64,000 nt of DNA from Kitagawia praeruptora (taxonomy: Eukaryota > Streptophyta > Magnoliopsida > Apiales > Apiaceae), in the NCBI GenBank assembly GCA_037693485.1, contig CM075353.1, forward strand, positions 6,706,001 through 6,770,000, read 5' to 3'. The position numbers and the translations under genes were made by a program. Every line of letters starts with the position of its first letter. Position 1 is the first letter of the stretch. The notes under the pieces are model-generated. The model was not told where the DNA came from. It saw only the letters and a list, made by a program, of their open reading frames with translations, and did no database searches. This document shows, one piece after another, positions 46,263 to 59,155 of the stretch.

Positions 46263-48114
46263 AGATAAGTTGCAGTACTCAGAAACGAGAGTGTTGAGAG
46301 TTAAGTCTAAGTAGGAGAATGACATACGAGATCGTAGTAAACTTATTATTGGACTTCCGGAAGAGGTACAGGTGAGTAGAATGGCCTGGAGTGTTACTGG
46401 AGGTATTATACTAGGGTCGATAGAATCCTTAGAGACCTTCAGAATGATGAATAGAGGTTTGAGAGTCGTACATGACCTATCATAAGTAATAATGTAGAAA
46501 GCAGAGTGAAATCTCAAGAGCAGCTGAGGTAGAGGCGATATTGCCAATATAATCGGATGACTAGGCTGGCATAAATTTTGTGGCCCATAGTCCTCCACAG
46601 TTTAGGAGGCGGCATTTTAAGAATCAAGAAGTTTAGACTTCCCTACATATTTAAGGGTACTTAGTACTTGGAATAATGAAAGTCTTTTACTTTGGCTATA
46701 AGATCCGATTTTCGATAAGTAACGAGTTTACCTGAAAGTTGGTCACTATGTCGTTGTGGATTTCATTACCCTTGATGGCGAATTTTACATGTGTTATACG
46801 AGAATTTTATCATAAGACGAGCGTGCTAGATAATTCCACGCATGATTCGGACGCTAGAGCATGGTAGTTCAACTTAGAGAACAAACAAGTGGGATTAACA
46901 AAGGGACTCAAGAGAAGTTGAATATGGTTGCAACGAGCGATACAGTGATCTCAGAGTCTACCAAAAGAAAAGACCAACGGGTCTAGAGTGGGATCCTTTG
47001 ATAGAGATGTTAGTAGGGACTACGCATATATGTATTGTAGACCTCAATATTTTTGGTATATGTTCACATACACACACCCGCCACTGAACCTATGGACTGC
47101 ACTGAGATCCCTGAGAGATCTCTTTGATCTGTTCCCAGGGGGAAACTTGCCACTTGTGATTCATGTTGGAAGGCATGAAGTAATACCCTATGGACTCAGC
47201 AGGTGTCCCCGAAATGATATGAAGTTTGGTCTTCAAGATAAAGCACGGAAATGACAGATATATTTGTGAAACCCCAACTCGATAAATGACTTTAAGATGA
47301 TGATTGAGAGACACACTAGTTGGTGTCTTGTATTACGAAGACGAAGAGATGGAGTTACCCTCATAGTGGTGATAATGAGAGGTACGAATGATTATTAACT
47401 TATTTTGGTAACTACCGGCTGGTGCACTACTTCATTTTAAACTTTTCATTAACCATGTTACCTCGATTAGTTTATATCAGGTAATCCTTCTAGCTTTCTA
47501 CTTCAAATTTGTGGAGTAACAACCAGTGATATACTCTCCCTAAAGCAGGACTTATCTGAAGTAATTTTATTTGACCCATGAACATTCTATTCAAAAATTT
47601 ATGATGACCTTGTTCGGCTCAGGCCTATTTACACTTTCTTTCAATTATCCAAGGAATGTTCCACGAATACTTCCTTAATTATTCGACGAATATTACTTAA
47701 CGAATATTGATGTTTGATTGCTTCTTTCATACTTGCACTCTTCAGTTGAGCTCATAAATATTTAACAAATTACTGAGGACATGGATGATCTAATGTCCAG
47801 ACATCCTTCATGAATTCTTTTCTTCTATTCAAGATGAGATTGTACATCGTACATTGAAATCATAGTAAGCATATCATTTTGATATTGGTATTCTTAATTT
47901 AATTCTATTTTGGATCTGATAAAGCATGTGTACGGAGGCACCCTTGGGTGGACCGTTTCACTGGTAAGTAATATTTGATGAGAGGTTATCGATTGTTCCG
48001 ATACCTAGAACATTCTCTTCAGATTTTATAGTTTTCTTTTTCAAACTTAATAACTTCTTATTTCCATTCGTTGTCCGAGTAGCCTAAAGTTTCTTCAGTG
48101 GCTACGATGTTGAA
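46263..48114 (+). pseudogene. Unrecognisable gag/protease region of the gypsy element
   Basis: By position this should hold gag and protease. The longest frame (46988-47254) has no motif I recognise. Stops are frequent in all frames. Confidence 0.4.
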
Positions 48115-48333
48115 ATTCCATTCTAGCCAATTGAAACTGGCTAGTCGATATGTCAATATGAATGACTAGTTGATTGTTCTAACTAGTCAAAATTGTAATG
48201 TTGTGAAGAACACCTAGCTAATTGTCCTAGCTAGTGGTGATGTCTCAAACAGGTGAACTAGCAAATTTTGTCTCGCTAGTTGCTAGTGTTTCTTGAAAAA
48301 GACTAGTTATTGTTCCACTGGTCCAACTCCCAA
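48115..48333 (+). repeat. Palindromic CTAG-rich tandem array in the gypsy interior
   Basis: About five diverged units of 45-50 bp. Each has CTAG(C/T) on both sides of an AATTG-like centre (for example CTAGCTAATTGTCCTAGCTAG at 48209-48229, split as two arms), so each could form a stem. Confidence 0.7.
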
Positions 48334-49784
48334 TTTAATTCATTCCGCAATGCATTTTGCATGTGGTAAAGTATGATGATGAAAGTTTTGACGAATAACT
48401 TGATTGAGACCTAGTGAGGTCGCCCACTCGACTTGAACTCTTACCCATCTTCGTATCAGACTTTATATCACTTGAATATTTTATTCTTTCATTCACACAA
48501 TGAGGATTCATTTGAAACCATTGATTACTTGAATGACAAACTACTTCATTCTTTAATTGTCATGGAGTAGAATTGCTTTCTATTGGCTGACCTTCATCAA
48601 TGCGACTTTAGATTTCCTCTTATTATTCAGGAGGAAAAGTATCCACCCGATGTAAGAACTGTATAAAGACCGTCTTTATGACTTTTGTATCCAACAGTCA
48701 TTGCCCTCGTGCAACATTCCCTATGATATCATATTACAGAATTATCAGGACCTGAAGAAATAAACATTGTTATACTCTTTCGGTCCATCCTTACATCTTC
48801 GAAAATCGAGACTCCTAGTATTTGGAACCATCAACATTCTTGGAACATCTAATGTGGAATTCTTATTGAAATTATCTATTGGACCTTGTTATTTTGAAAC
48901 CATTCCTTTCAAAGTGATTACTCTAAGGTGAACGGGAGGTACAATTATGAACCGTTACACCAATATGAAAAAAAAAACCAAATGTTGTAATTGTGCAGCC
49001 AGAGCGTTATGCCGAGTAATTATTAAAGTAGAAATAACATGTTGGGGCATAACTCAAGACCTTTAATATTAGTGTGAGGAAAGTTATAGGAAATGATGAG
49101 GTGGTTGGGAGTACGTTCCTACCAACCGTTGTCAGGATGTTATAGTAATGAATTCTGGAGTTACCAAGCCTTTTCCTGATCCAAGAAATTCAAATCGATT
49201 GCGATGTAAGACATATCCTTAGAGGAAACTAACATGGAAGTGAGATGGACAAGAAAGGAAGAAATATCGTGGCAAGAATGTGAAGCTTTACTTAGCTAAA
49301 AGGGATTGATGCACATAGCGAGACATAAAGTTTAGAAGGCCCCTAATAGCAAATGGATGCATGGATATATCCCAATGATCCTCGAGATTACCACCTAATC
49401 AAGTTTATTGGGAATCGCAGCAGCATACAGGCCTCAGGCTGATTGGCGCCAGTTGTGAAAGAGGACGAGCGTATGACATCTTACCTATACCATCGAGAAC
49501 TAAAACCCTTATCGAAAATGGAGGAATTGTTGACTAGTTAAAGTACGTAGTTGTTTTTCAAAGATAAGGTTAAGGAGAAGGTTTCACCAACTCCAGATCG
49601 ACCTCTGTACTGCACCAAAGTCGGCATTTCATATTAATGTAAACATTATAAATTCTGGTAGTATCATGTGGATTGACTAGTGAGTCAGAAGCCCTTGTGG
49701 GTTAATAAATAAAGTTTTAAGAATGATATGAGAGATTAGTAACAACCTCATTGTTAGCTATACTCTATAATGAGAAGAGGACTT
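48334..49784 (+). pseudogene. Decayed reverse transcriptase region of the gypsy element
   Basis: Placed by order between gag/protease and RNase H. Only weak fragments remain (for example WTRKEEISWQECEALL near 49250, which recalls the start of the RNase H-linked segment). No YxDD motif found. Confidence 0.4.
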
Positions 49785-50115
49785 TGAGAGTCACGATGAT
49801 GCGTCTTTCAAGAGTTTAAGAGGTGTGCTGATGCAGTAGAAAGGGGATGATAACCTATACTTCTAAACAACATAAAGGTTACGGGATGGGATATACTAAC
49901 CGTGAGTCTGGGATTAGTCATGATGGCGTTCACGCATAAAACTGAGACGTTAACTTTATGAGAAAAGTGTGAAAGTTTTCCACAAGTGCCATAAGTATAT
50001 CTTCATATTAGAACTAAACATAAGAAAGAGAAGGTGACGAAAGGGAGCAGGGAGTATAATGGAGAAATTTGTTATTTCACAGGAAAGGCTAGTGTGGTGG
50101 CCGATACCTATAGAG
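49785..50115 (+). pseudogene. RNase H relic of the gypsy element
   Basis: Fragments in order: DASFKSLRGVLMQ (near 49795), CHKYIFILELNIRK (near 49990) and EICYFTGKASVVADT (near 50064). They match the order of Ty3/gypsy RNase H motifs (DAS...GVLMQ, KYIF...LN.RQ, YHPGKAN.VADAL). Frames are interrupted by stops. Confidence 0.7.
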
Positions 50116-50349
50116 GGGATTATTCAAAATTGGAATTCAGTCAGTATTGACCAAGAAAATAGAGTATATACAATAAAGAATAATGTTAGAGGAAAATGAC
50201 TAAATTATGGGGAAGGACAAATATGTACAGAGAATTAAGAGAATGTTTGACAAACGGATATGAAGAATTGTATTGGCAAGCTATTAAGTACAAACGCAAC
50301 ATGTCAAAAACAAAATGATAGAGATCTAGTGGATCAATTCCGCCCGTAG

Positions 50350-50760
50350 AAAATCTTGAACGTGGACAGAATTATAATGAATTTCATGAGTAGGTCGCCG
50401 AAGACTGAGCCAAGAGATGGCCCTAGTTGATTTATAATTGCTAGACCAAGTGATTTACCTACGAGAGACTTTCCATTGAGAAGATTATCGATTTATATAC
50501 GGAAGAGATGGTGGTGCAATATAAAACTTCTGCAGTGATTACGTCAGATAGAGACTTAAGGTTAGACTTCGAACATTGAAGGTGCTTTCAAGTATAATTA
50601 ATAAAGAGATTGAGTGTATGTACTAATTTGATCTGTGGCTGACGGACAGGGAAGAAGAATTGTCCAGATGATCGAATTTATAATTAGTGTCGTGCCTTAG
50701 ATTTCACGGGACAGTCGAGAATAAAAACTTATCCATGAAACGAATGTTGTTATCACGATC
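50350..50760 (+). pseudogene. Integrase relic of the gypsy element
   Basis: MDFMSRSPKT near 50376, VITSDRDLRLDFE near 50537 and TDGQGRRIVQMIEF near 50641 follow the order of the gypsy integrase core (MDFITGLP, VSDRDPRFTS, TDGQTER). Heavily broken by stops and frameshifts. Confidence 0.75.
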
Positions 50761-51399
50761 GGCACCATGCGGACGTAAGGACGTCTCTTGTAAAGCGTAC
50801 TACGAAAGAAGAAGTTTCGCTTTTCTTGCGTTACGAAGAAGTCAATGAACGAGGGATATAGTAGCTGAACTCGTTCGACGTATACCGAAGACTATATAGT
50901 ATCCATAGCAAGTGGTAACGACTGACGGGAGGCAACACATGCGTGCTAATCAAGCCAAGGAAAATGAGGAATACCGTGCGTATTGACGTTGTCTCAGATT
51001 ATAGAACACGACCACAAAGTATTCACGGCCCAACGATACAAGGACTCAACACGGATACTATGAACAAGGTAGAAGAGGAACGTATAAGTAGTGGGATAGA
51101 AATTTTCATTCATAGAACAACCGATAAGGAATACATGTCGAGGAGAGCATGCGTTGAGAAGCAACATTAAAGCGTTGGTGAGACTGCAATAGCCCTAATT
51201 TTTGTGAATATTCGAACCTGGATGAAAATTAATTTTATGGGTGGATGAGAAATTTTTGCAATCACGATATGTACGAATTATTAAATGAAGATTTCGAATT
51301 GATATTACGCCTTTACGGTGCAGACGAGTGTATGTAAAAGTCATTAGTTTTTACGAAACCCATTATTTCGAATGGTCAAATTTTATGAGATATCAAAGG

Positions 51400-51790
51400 A
51401 GTATGAGGTGGGAGACTTCGTGATGCTAAAGGTATCCCCCTGAAAAGGATTGATGCGGTTTGGTAAGAAAGGGAAGCTAAGTCTGAGGTTTATTGGACCT
51501 TTTTAGATTTTGAGGCGTATTGGGAAGTTAGCCTGCGAGTTAGCCTTGCCCCAAGCTTGCAGCAAATTCATAATGTGTTTCATATGTCTATGTTACGACC
51601 CTACCACACCGACTATCAGCATGTGATAGAGTACAACCAAGTGGACCTATGACCCGACTTGACCTATGTGGAGCAACCCGTGGAAATCATGGATAGAGAA
51701 GAACAAGTGCTGAGGAACAAGGTTTTCAAACTAATAAGGAATTGTGAGAAAATCAAGATGTGGAAGAATCCACCTGGAAGTTGAAAGAGT
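51400..51790 (+). pseudogene. Integrase C-terminal tail relic of the gypsy element
   Basis: RFGKKGKLSLRFIGPF (near 51457), then LALPPSLQQIHNVFHMSML and YVEQPVEIMDREEQVLRNK. This is the GPF/GPY tail and downstream region seen in chromoviruses of the Del/Tekay type. It ends shortly before the purine tract. Confidence 0.8.
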
Positions 51791-51849
51791 GAAACAAAGA
51801 AGGAGTAACCCCAGTGATTCCTAAACTGATTCCGGGACGGAATCCTTTT

Positions 51850-51862
51850 AAGGAGGGGAGAC
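51850..51862 (+). other. Polypurine tract of the gypsy element
   Basis: AAGGAGGGGAGAC directly before the 3' LTR. Confidence 0.75.
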
Positions 51863-54800
51863 TGTAAGAACCCAAAATTTCGGTAGAATTAAAACTTTTC
51901 CTATTATGATGAAGTGCATCAATGAATAGTGATTTTGAGGATTAAGAAAATTTTTCATGCCACCTATGTACGAGACGTAGTGTGGATATTCCGAAGTTAT
52001 ACTAGTAATCTACGGAGTAAATAAGTGTATGTAAATGCGATCGGAATTCAGAAATTCCAAATTCTATTTTCGTGTAATATTTGACCGAGCAGTGAATTAT
52101 ATATCAGTAATATAAAGAAATGAGATATTTAATTTGAGGAATTGAGGAGTTAATATTTTGGAATTTTATTATAAGTGATTTGAGAATTTGGAACGAAAAC
52201 CACTGAGGAAGTGAAACAAACGTTCTAAAAACCGCTGAAACTTTACAACGAGATTAAGCGATCAAGCGAGCGAATCATGAATTGAGAATAGTAAATATTA
52301 GAAGTCCAAGGAAGGATATATTATGAGAGGAAAATGGAATTGAGAATAAAATCCTAGAGTTAAAGGAAATGAGAACAATTGAGAAACCGCGAGAATTTTT
52401 TCTGAGATAAAGAGAAAATACAAAGAAAATTGGACACAACGATTGTTTGAGGTATTGGGCCACACTATTACAATGAAGTGCAACATATAAGTTGTAACAT
52501 ATTGATTTAGTAAATATACAAGAAGGGAAGCCCCTTGGTGCAAATAAGAAAAGGAAGGAAGGACTTGGAAACAATATGTATAAAGCAAGGGACTTGCTTG
52601 CAATTATGGATGGATAAAGGTAATCCAAATGAACCAATGAGGAGATGACACCACATGGCAAGAAGATAAGATGCATCCAAGTGAAAATATCAAGCATTAT
52701 TGATCACTTTATCACTTTAAATAAAACAAAACAAACACCAAATACTCCATTCTGCCCAGAAGGAAAGGAGCTCACTAAAACGGGCCTAGAGACTTCATTA
52801 CTCAATGAAATATTTTGTTCTTTATATGGTTAGAAATCTGTGAAGACGCTCTACAACTTTCATTCAGGAGCCTCAACCAGGAAACGAGTGCAAGGGCTTC
52901 GTTTTGGCTGATCTTTGGGGCGTGTTTTTCCAGTCAGGAAACTCACTTCCATGTTCTTGATTTCTTTGGTGAGATTGAAGATGGTGAGCATAGAGTAAGG
53001 CTTCCCCAAGGTTAAACAAGCTTGTTTGAGATTGTAAGAACATCAAGAAGGTATAAAAACCCTAACCCCTCTTGGCCATGTAGTAATTGTGATGTTTAAT
53101 GTTAGATCCATGGTTATTAGTGTGAATCTTGGACATATAAGTTATGGATGATGTAGACCTTGAGTTTAAGTGTTGTGGTTGTGATTTTTAGGCTTGTGGT
53201 TAGTGTATGTATCTCCATGTACGTTATAAAGTATGATCTTGGTGATTTAGATGTTGGTTGTGATGTGGATGTAAGATTCTTGGTTGGTTTAGTGATATAA
53301 ACATGCTGAGTTTTTCCCAGGAACTTGTACTGTCTTGTAGGAGGGTTTTGAACCCCCAAATCTTGTCCCCTGAAGTCCTAATGTATATTGTTGGAAAGGT
53401 ATTTGAATATAGGTTCCAGAAATATAAGTTTCATGACTAGGTGATGTATAGATTTTGAGTTATGGCCTGAGAAGTGAAATGTGTTTCTGGATTCTGGACT
53501 GCACTAAGTGGTCCCCTTGTGAACCTTGTTTGAACCCCTAAAAATTTATGTAGGATCATGGAAAAATTAGAGAAGCTAGTAAATGCAGTGGGGAAGGCTA
53601 CCCAAAAAGATTTGGATTAAACTATGTATTTTTCAATTTTATAAAAATGTTGAAGTAAATTCCGCGTAAGTGAAAAACCACTTGGAAGATTAGTTTAAAG
53701 TAGTTTTAAGAGTATTCACTTGAGTTTCGAGTTTGAGGAATAGATTTGAGTCGAATGGGTAACGAAAGTGATAATGTGACGACATGGTCATATGAGAGGG
53801 TTAGTGGTCACAAGTGGAGTCGTTAAGTTGGTCTTACGATTTTTAAAACCTTATGATTAAGTAGCGTTGTTAAGGTACTAACGTACAAATATTGATTATG
53901 TATAGATTTCCATTCCACTTCGCGAGCCGACCACCCCAACCTCACCAAGGCAAGTTTTCCAACCCTAAGTATTTATTTTCAAAAGATTATATTTTTTATT
54001 TTACCTTTTCAAGTTTACTTTTCAAAACTTATATATAAGGATTTTCACTGTTGTGTTTATAGCTTCCAAACGTATTATATGCTTATGCTTTACGAGATTA
54101 TGTTGAAGTTTGAGATATATGCATATGTGAATGTACACCCTTGAACTTAGAATGAAAGTATTTTCTTTGGACAACGACTCTAGCAATAGAGGTCGTAGCG
54201 GTCCAAATATACTATTGACCGGGGAGCGGTATATTGTTGTATCGTGATTAAATTGCGAAAACCCGAAGAGTCATTCGGGAAGTATCGTATACCTAAGTAA
54301 TTATTTTTTTTACGTTGTTAAAAATACTCAAAAATATCTATCTTGGATTAAAAGCTTATTTTAATTAAATAATTATTTTATTAATTGTTTATATTAAATC
54401 TCAAAATATTATTTATTAATTATCGTTCATTATTTTAAAGACAAAACTAATCCAAGATACCTTTAGCATTTTCAAACTCGAACTCTTTCCCACCCAAAAC
54501 ATTTTCGAAAACCCCCGGTCAGGTTTTGCTTCTTGTACGTTTTTCAAGAATTATCGGTCGACTGAGGTCGAAATTAAACTACTCGAATTTTCTATCAAAA
54601 TGATTTTTGAAAAGAAAAGAAAAAGGGGACTCTGGCAGGTGTGGGAATCGTTGACGAACGATTCCCGGGATGTGTAAGCAGCCGTGAGCCAGGCGGTCCA
54701 TCAATTATTATTCCGGCCCAGGTGTTGCCGAAGGATGATTACGGATGTAGTTTTCATCGAGGGTGATTACGGATGTAGTTTTCACCCAAGGGTAGTTACG

Positions 54801-55823
54801 GATGTAGTTTCTATCCTTCTACTAGTAGAGAAGACCCGCAGATTGTTGGACTTGGTTGTGGCGACTGATCATCGTCAATCCTTGTCAGGTTTTTATGTTT
54901 TCTTCCAGTCCCATCCTCCACTTTGGAAAAATACTCAAACACTGCTTCTTGGGCCTAAGTGCCAAGTTGCCGATAGTGTGGTTTTTGATAAGAAAAATAT
55001 TGACATAGTGCAGTATCTAGAACTGCAAGATTTTCTATAAAGATTGGCACGTGTTAGTGCACTCTTGCAATTATTCCAAAGAATGAAATGTTTTTGAATG
55101 AGAAACCTTCTAAGCTAATGGAAGGAAAGAGGTTTTTCAATAATGTATTCCATGTACAGTATGTTAACCTTAGAGTGTTTTGCCGAAAATGATATACTCG
55201 TATGTATATATATTTTCAAACTTGAGATATATTGAAATGGGAACCTTATAAAGGATTCATATGTTATTCTTAAAGCTCCTTAGCGAGTATAAATGTTTTA
55301 TTCAAACTCGGACATATGTATTGTTGAATTATGTTTTGAAATCTGAGATATATACCCATACAGTTGGGAACGTTTTCGAAATGAACCACATTATTATTTT
55401 TCAAAACGGCGAACTTGCTGAGCATTATGTAGCTCATTCTTGCTTTATAAAAACTTTTCAGAAAGAGAAGAATTTGGTCAGTTAACTCCGCACCAGCAGA
55501 AGAAGAGTAGAAGATTTACACCGAGATGATTTAGTCCCGGATAAATACTACAGAGTAAGTCTGATAGGTTTTCAACTGTAATAGTAAGACTCGTCTTCAA
55601 GTGTAGTTATATAAGTGGAAGTGCGTAAGATTCCGGATTGTACAGATGATTTGTAATACTTAGTGTTACTTTTGATTATCGTTTCTGAGGCTCTAACTTG
55701 TATGTGCGTAAGATTGAGGTCTGGATTGATGTATTGTTGAGTTGTAAAGTTAATACAGGTAGGATATGGTTGGATGGTGATGTGACGACCTGAATCTCTG
55801 ACCTCGGATTTGGGGGCGTCACA
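51863..55823 (+). repeat. 3' LTR of the gypsy element
   Basis: 3,961 bp, equal in length to the 5' LTR, with about 16 scattered substitutions by eye. Confidence 0.96.
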
Positions 55824-55828
55824 ATTTT

Positions 55829-55912
55829 TAGAAGGTATTTTGTTTTGAATTTTTGACATCTTTGAATCAAGGAATTTGTGCTTTGTTTCATAAAGAACAA
55901 ATTGGGGGAAAT
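55829..55912 (+). other. Tail of the large copia: original stop of the extra ORF and polypurine tract
   Basis: Starts with TAG, the original stop of the extra coding region once the gypsy is removed. TTGGGGGAAAT (55902-55912) directly precedes the 3' LTR and is the purine tract. Confidence 0.7.
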
Positions 55913-56413
55913 TGTTAGATATTGATTCAAGTGATGATCAGGATCTGGGCATTACTGATCAGATACTGATGCTGACGTCATCAGTAATACAACGTCAGTA
56001 TTGGACTATCATCAGGATTAGAAGCTGGTCAGTATTTCGTGAAGATTCTCATCAGACCAGAGATAAAGGAAGATTGATATGTCGGTTCCTAGATTGTAGG
56101 AAGGCAGCTATCATACAAGATATGCATTCAGAGATATATGTAATTGATTTAGAATATCTTGTAATTGATAGTGTAACTGTGTACTCTATATAAACACAGT
56201 TTAGGTTTTACAGTATTGTAATCGCTTACACGATTTATCTTGTAACCTAGCAGCTCTTAAGAACATAAGAATTTCTTAAGAGAGTTTTGTAACAGTTTTA
56301 TATCAGAATTAATAAAGCTGTTATTGATTTATACTTGTATTATTTGTTTAAGTCGAAAATCTTAAACAATTGTATTCAACCCCCCTTCTACAATTGTTAT
56401 TTACTGGGCAACA
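55913..56413 (+). repeat. 3' LTR of the large copia
   Basis: 501 bp, about nine differences from the 5' LTR, followed by the TATAT duplication. Confidence 0.96.
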
Positions 56414-56571
56414 TATATGCTATTTACTATTACATTCTTGTTTGAGTTGAGTTGAATCCTCGATGTTTACAAATAGGGTAAACATGTGACTTTCAAACTA
56501 GACTGCATTTGCAGCTAGTAAATTCCTGAAAAGTCACAGACTCCAAGCGTCTTCCTCAACTCTCGAAATGA

Positions 56572-58284
56572 CTACAATTTCAGCGATTTGGTAAGGATGT
56601 CTGCTAACGGATGCCTTGTACCACAAAACTGAAGCTGCACAATTCCATCATTCACAAGCTCCCTTAAGAAATGGTAGCGCACATCAATGTGTTTGCTTTT
56701 GCCGTGCATCACCGGATTCTTCGACAACTTAATTATTGAGCTTTTGTCACAGAAAATGAGAGTACTTTCACTGCCCCTGTAGCCTATCTTCTTCAGCACC
56801 CTTTGCATCCATATTGCCTGACAACTACTTCCCGCAGATGCTACAAATTCGGCTTCTGTCGTGCTCAAAGTTACTATTGGTTGTTTTCGAGACGACCAAG
56901 CTACTGCAGTCCCACTTAGCATAAAAATATAACCTGAAGTACTTCTTCTATCCTCCATCGATACCGCATAATCACTATTAGTAAAGCCAATCAATTCCTG
57001 ATTTCTTTTCTCTTTGTAAAGAATGCCAAACTTTGCTGTACCATGCAAATAACGTAGAATTCTTTTTGCCGCCGAGTAATGAACTCTTGTAGGTCTTGAC
57101 ATGTACATGCTAAGTAAGCTAACCGCATACATTATGTCCGGCCTCGTAGTGGTCAAGTACATTAAGCTTCCAATTAGCTGCTTGAAAAATGAACCATCCA
57201 TCTCAACACCATTTTCATCTTTGGAGATTTTAAATCCTGGAACCATTGGATTTTCAACAGAATTGCTATGCTCCATTCCAAATCTTCTCAACACTTTCAT
57301 CACATACTTCGTTTGACTGATGAATATACCACCATCAAATTGAACTACCTCAATACCAAGAAAATACCTCATCTTACCCAAGTCTGACATATCAAATTCC
57401 TTCATCATAGACTTTTTGAATTCAGACATCATTTTTTCATCATCTCCGGTAAATATTAAATCATCAACATACAAACTAATGATCAAATATCTACCTTGTT
57501 CGACTTTGGTAAACAAAGTTTGCTCACTATCCTCCTTCTTAAAACCTTCCTTTTTGAAGTATGATTCAATTCGACTGAACCATGCTTGCGGTGCCTGCTT
57601 GAGTCCGTACAAAGTTTTGTTAAGCTTGTATACCTTCTGCTCCTCATTCTTTATTTCATAACCCCTTGGCTGCTCCACGTACACATTCTCAGCTAACTTC
57701 CCATGAAGAAAGGCCGAATTTACGTCTAGCTGAAACACACACCAACCTCTTTGTGCAGCAAGGGCCAAAATCATTCGAACCTTGTCCATACAAGCTACAG
57801 GAGCGTATACTTCTTTATAATCAATTCCGTATTCTTGAGCATACCCTTTGGTGACCAAATGAGCCTTGTATTTTTGTACTTCTCCAAGCTCATTTAACTT
57901 TGTTTTGTATACCCATTTGACTCCTATTTTTTTTGCTCCTTTCGGCAGTTCCATGAGATTCCACGTTCTATTCTTCTCAATTGATCTCATTTCTACATCC
58001 ATGGCTCCCCTCCATTTCTCGTCTGTTACTGCCTCGTCAAATGAAGTAGGATCAGAATTAACAGCATGAGCAAACAAGACTAAGTGAGTTTGTACCTCTT
58101 CCTCTTCATCGGAAAGACCTTCACCGGAGGCATAGTCATCCATCCATCCTGATGCTCTTCTATTTTGGGGTTCTGTCACCGGAGAAGCTGCATTTTCTTC
58201 TTCATTATCACCACCTATATTTTCTTCTTGAGTTTCATTACTCGTTTCCTCCCTTTCTTCACTTGTCTCATCTTCCCATTCCAA
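56572..58284 (-). pseudogene. RT and RNase H of the Tork-like copia
   Basis: An intact stretch of 570 codons within a broken polyprotein. It shows an acidic linker, the RT start (WRGAMDVEMRSIEKNRTW), DVNSAFLHG, YVDDLIFTG (catalytic Asp pair), SLMYLTTTRPDIMYAVS, and RNase H with STTEAEFVA, CDKSSIIKL and KHIDVRYHFLRE. It ends at a stop after LTKSLKL where the family normally continues a few residues. A TAA just upstream (in EEDG*WDWEK near 58327) and a frameshift separate it from integrase. Confidence 0.88.
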
Positions 58285-58411
58285 ATCAAATGCGCTATCT
58301 TCTTCAGTGCTCTTTTCCCAATCCCATTATCCATCTTCTTCGAAGACAACATCCCGATTAATAATAATCCTCTTGGAGATTGGATCGTATAGTCGGCATG
58401 CCTTTGATTCT

Positions 58412-59155
58412 TCACTTACACCAAAAAAAGACACAATAACTACTCTTATCTTCAAGTTTTGTCCGTCGAGCATCTGGTACATGAGCATGTGATATACAAC
58501 CAAAGACTCTCAAGTGCCCGACTGAAGGCTTCACCCCACACCAAGCTTCCTCCGGCATTGTTTCATTCACTGATGTTGTAGGACATCTATTAAGAACATA
58601 GAATGCCCAGTTCACTGCCTCTGCCCAGAATTTTCTTGGAACATTTTTGTCAATTAACAAGCTCCTCACCATATTCATCACGGTTCTATTCATACGCTCT
58701 ACAACTCCGTTCTGCTGTGGTGTATATGCAGCAGTTAATTGTCTCTTAATCCCATTTATTTCACAATATTCCTTGAACTCATCTGATGTGAATTCACCTC
58801 CACGATCTGTTCTTAGGCATTTAATGGACAAGCCCATTTCTTTTTCAACAAGAGCTTTAAATAGCTTAAAGGTAGTAAATGCATCTGACTTATAAGCAAG
58901 AAAATAAACCCACGCCTTCCTACTATAGTCATCAATAAAACAAATGAAATACCTCTTTTTGCCTTCCGAAGGTGGAGAAATTGGGCCACATATATCAGCA
59001 TGAACCAGTTCCAACTTTACTGATGCTCTCCATGTACTTCTCCTTGGGATTACATCTCGATGATGCTTCCCTCTCAAACAATCAGTGCACACAATTTCAC
59101 CCTCGGAGAGACTTGGCAAGCCTCTTACCATGTCTTTTGTTTGCAAAGTCTTCAA
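58412..59155 (-). pseudogene. Integrase of the Tork-like copia
   Basis: Core residues are visible in HADICGP, RTDRGGEF and PQQNGVVERMNRT. The zinc-binding half is split: WHRRFGH lies in the upstream segment and CTDCLRGKH in this one. A run of seven T on the - strand near 58428-58434 shifts the frame by one at ...YCVFF; with six T the frame would continue as GVSEESKAC. This is therefore a homopolymer frameshift. Confidence 0.85.

Larger units (their letters stand above)
42287..55823 (+). mobile_element. Chromovirus-like Ty3/gypsy retrotransposon with very long LTRs, nested in the large copia
   Basis: A 13,537-bp element with two 3,961-bp LTRs and a perfect 5-bp duplication ATTTT (42282-42286 and 55824-55828). 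A tRNA-Met primer site and a GGAGGGGAG purine tract are present. Interior relics in order (RNase H, integrase, C-terminal GPF tail) show Ty3/gypsy order and resemble the Del/Tekay chromovirus branch. By eye only about 16 differences separate the LTRs (about 0.4%), yet no interior ORF exceeds about 90 codons. The copy therefore came from an already dead master and was moved by enzymes in trans. Confidence 0.95.
29711..56413 (+). mobile_element. Large SIRE-like Ty1/copia retrotransposon (element 4) with a nested gypsy
   Basis: Two 501-bp LTRs (29711-30211 and 55913-56413), a perfect 5-bp duplication TATAT (29706-29710 and 56414-56418), a tRNA-Met primer site and a purine tract define the element. 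Removing the gypsy at 42287-55823 and its duplication leaves about 13.2 kb, large for copia. Gene order is gag, protease, integrase, RT, RNase H (copia order), followed by an antisense ORF and a long extra sense coding region. By eye the LTRs differ at about nine of 501 positions (about 1.8%). Coding parts carry several stops, so this copy is inactive. Confidence 0.96.
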
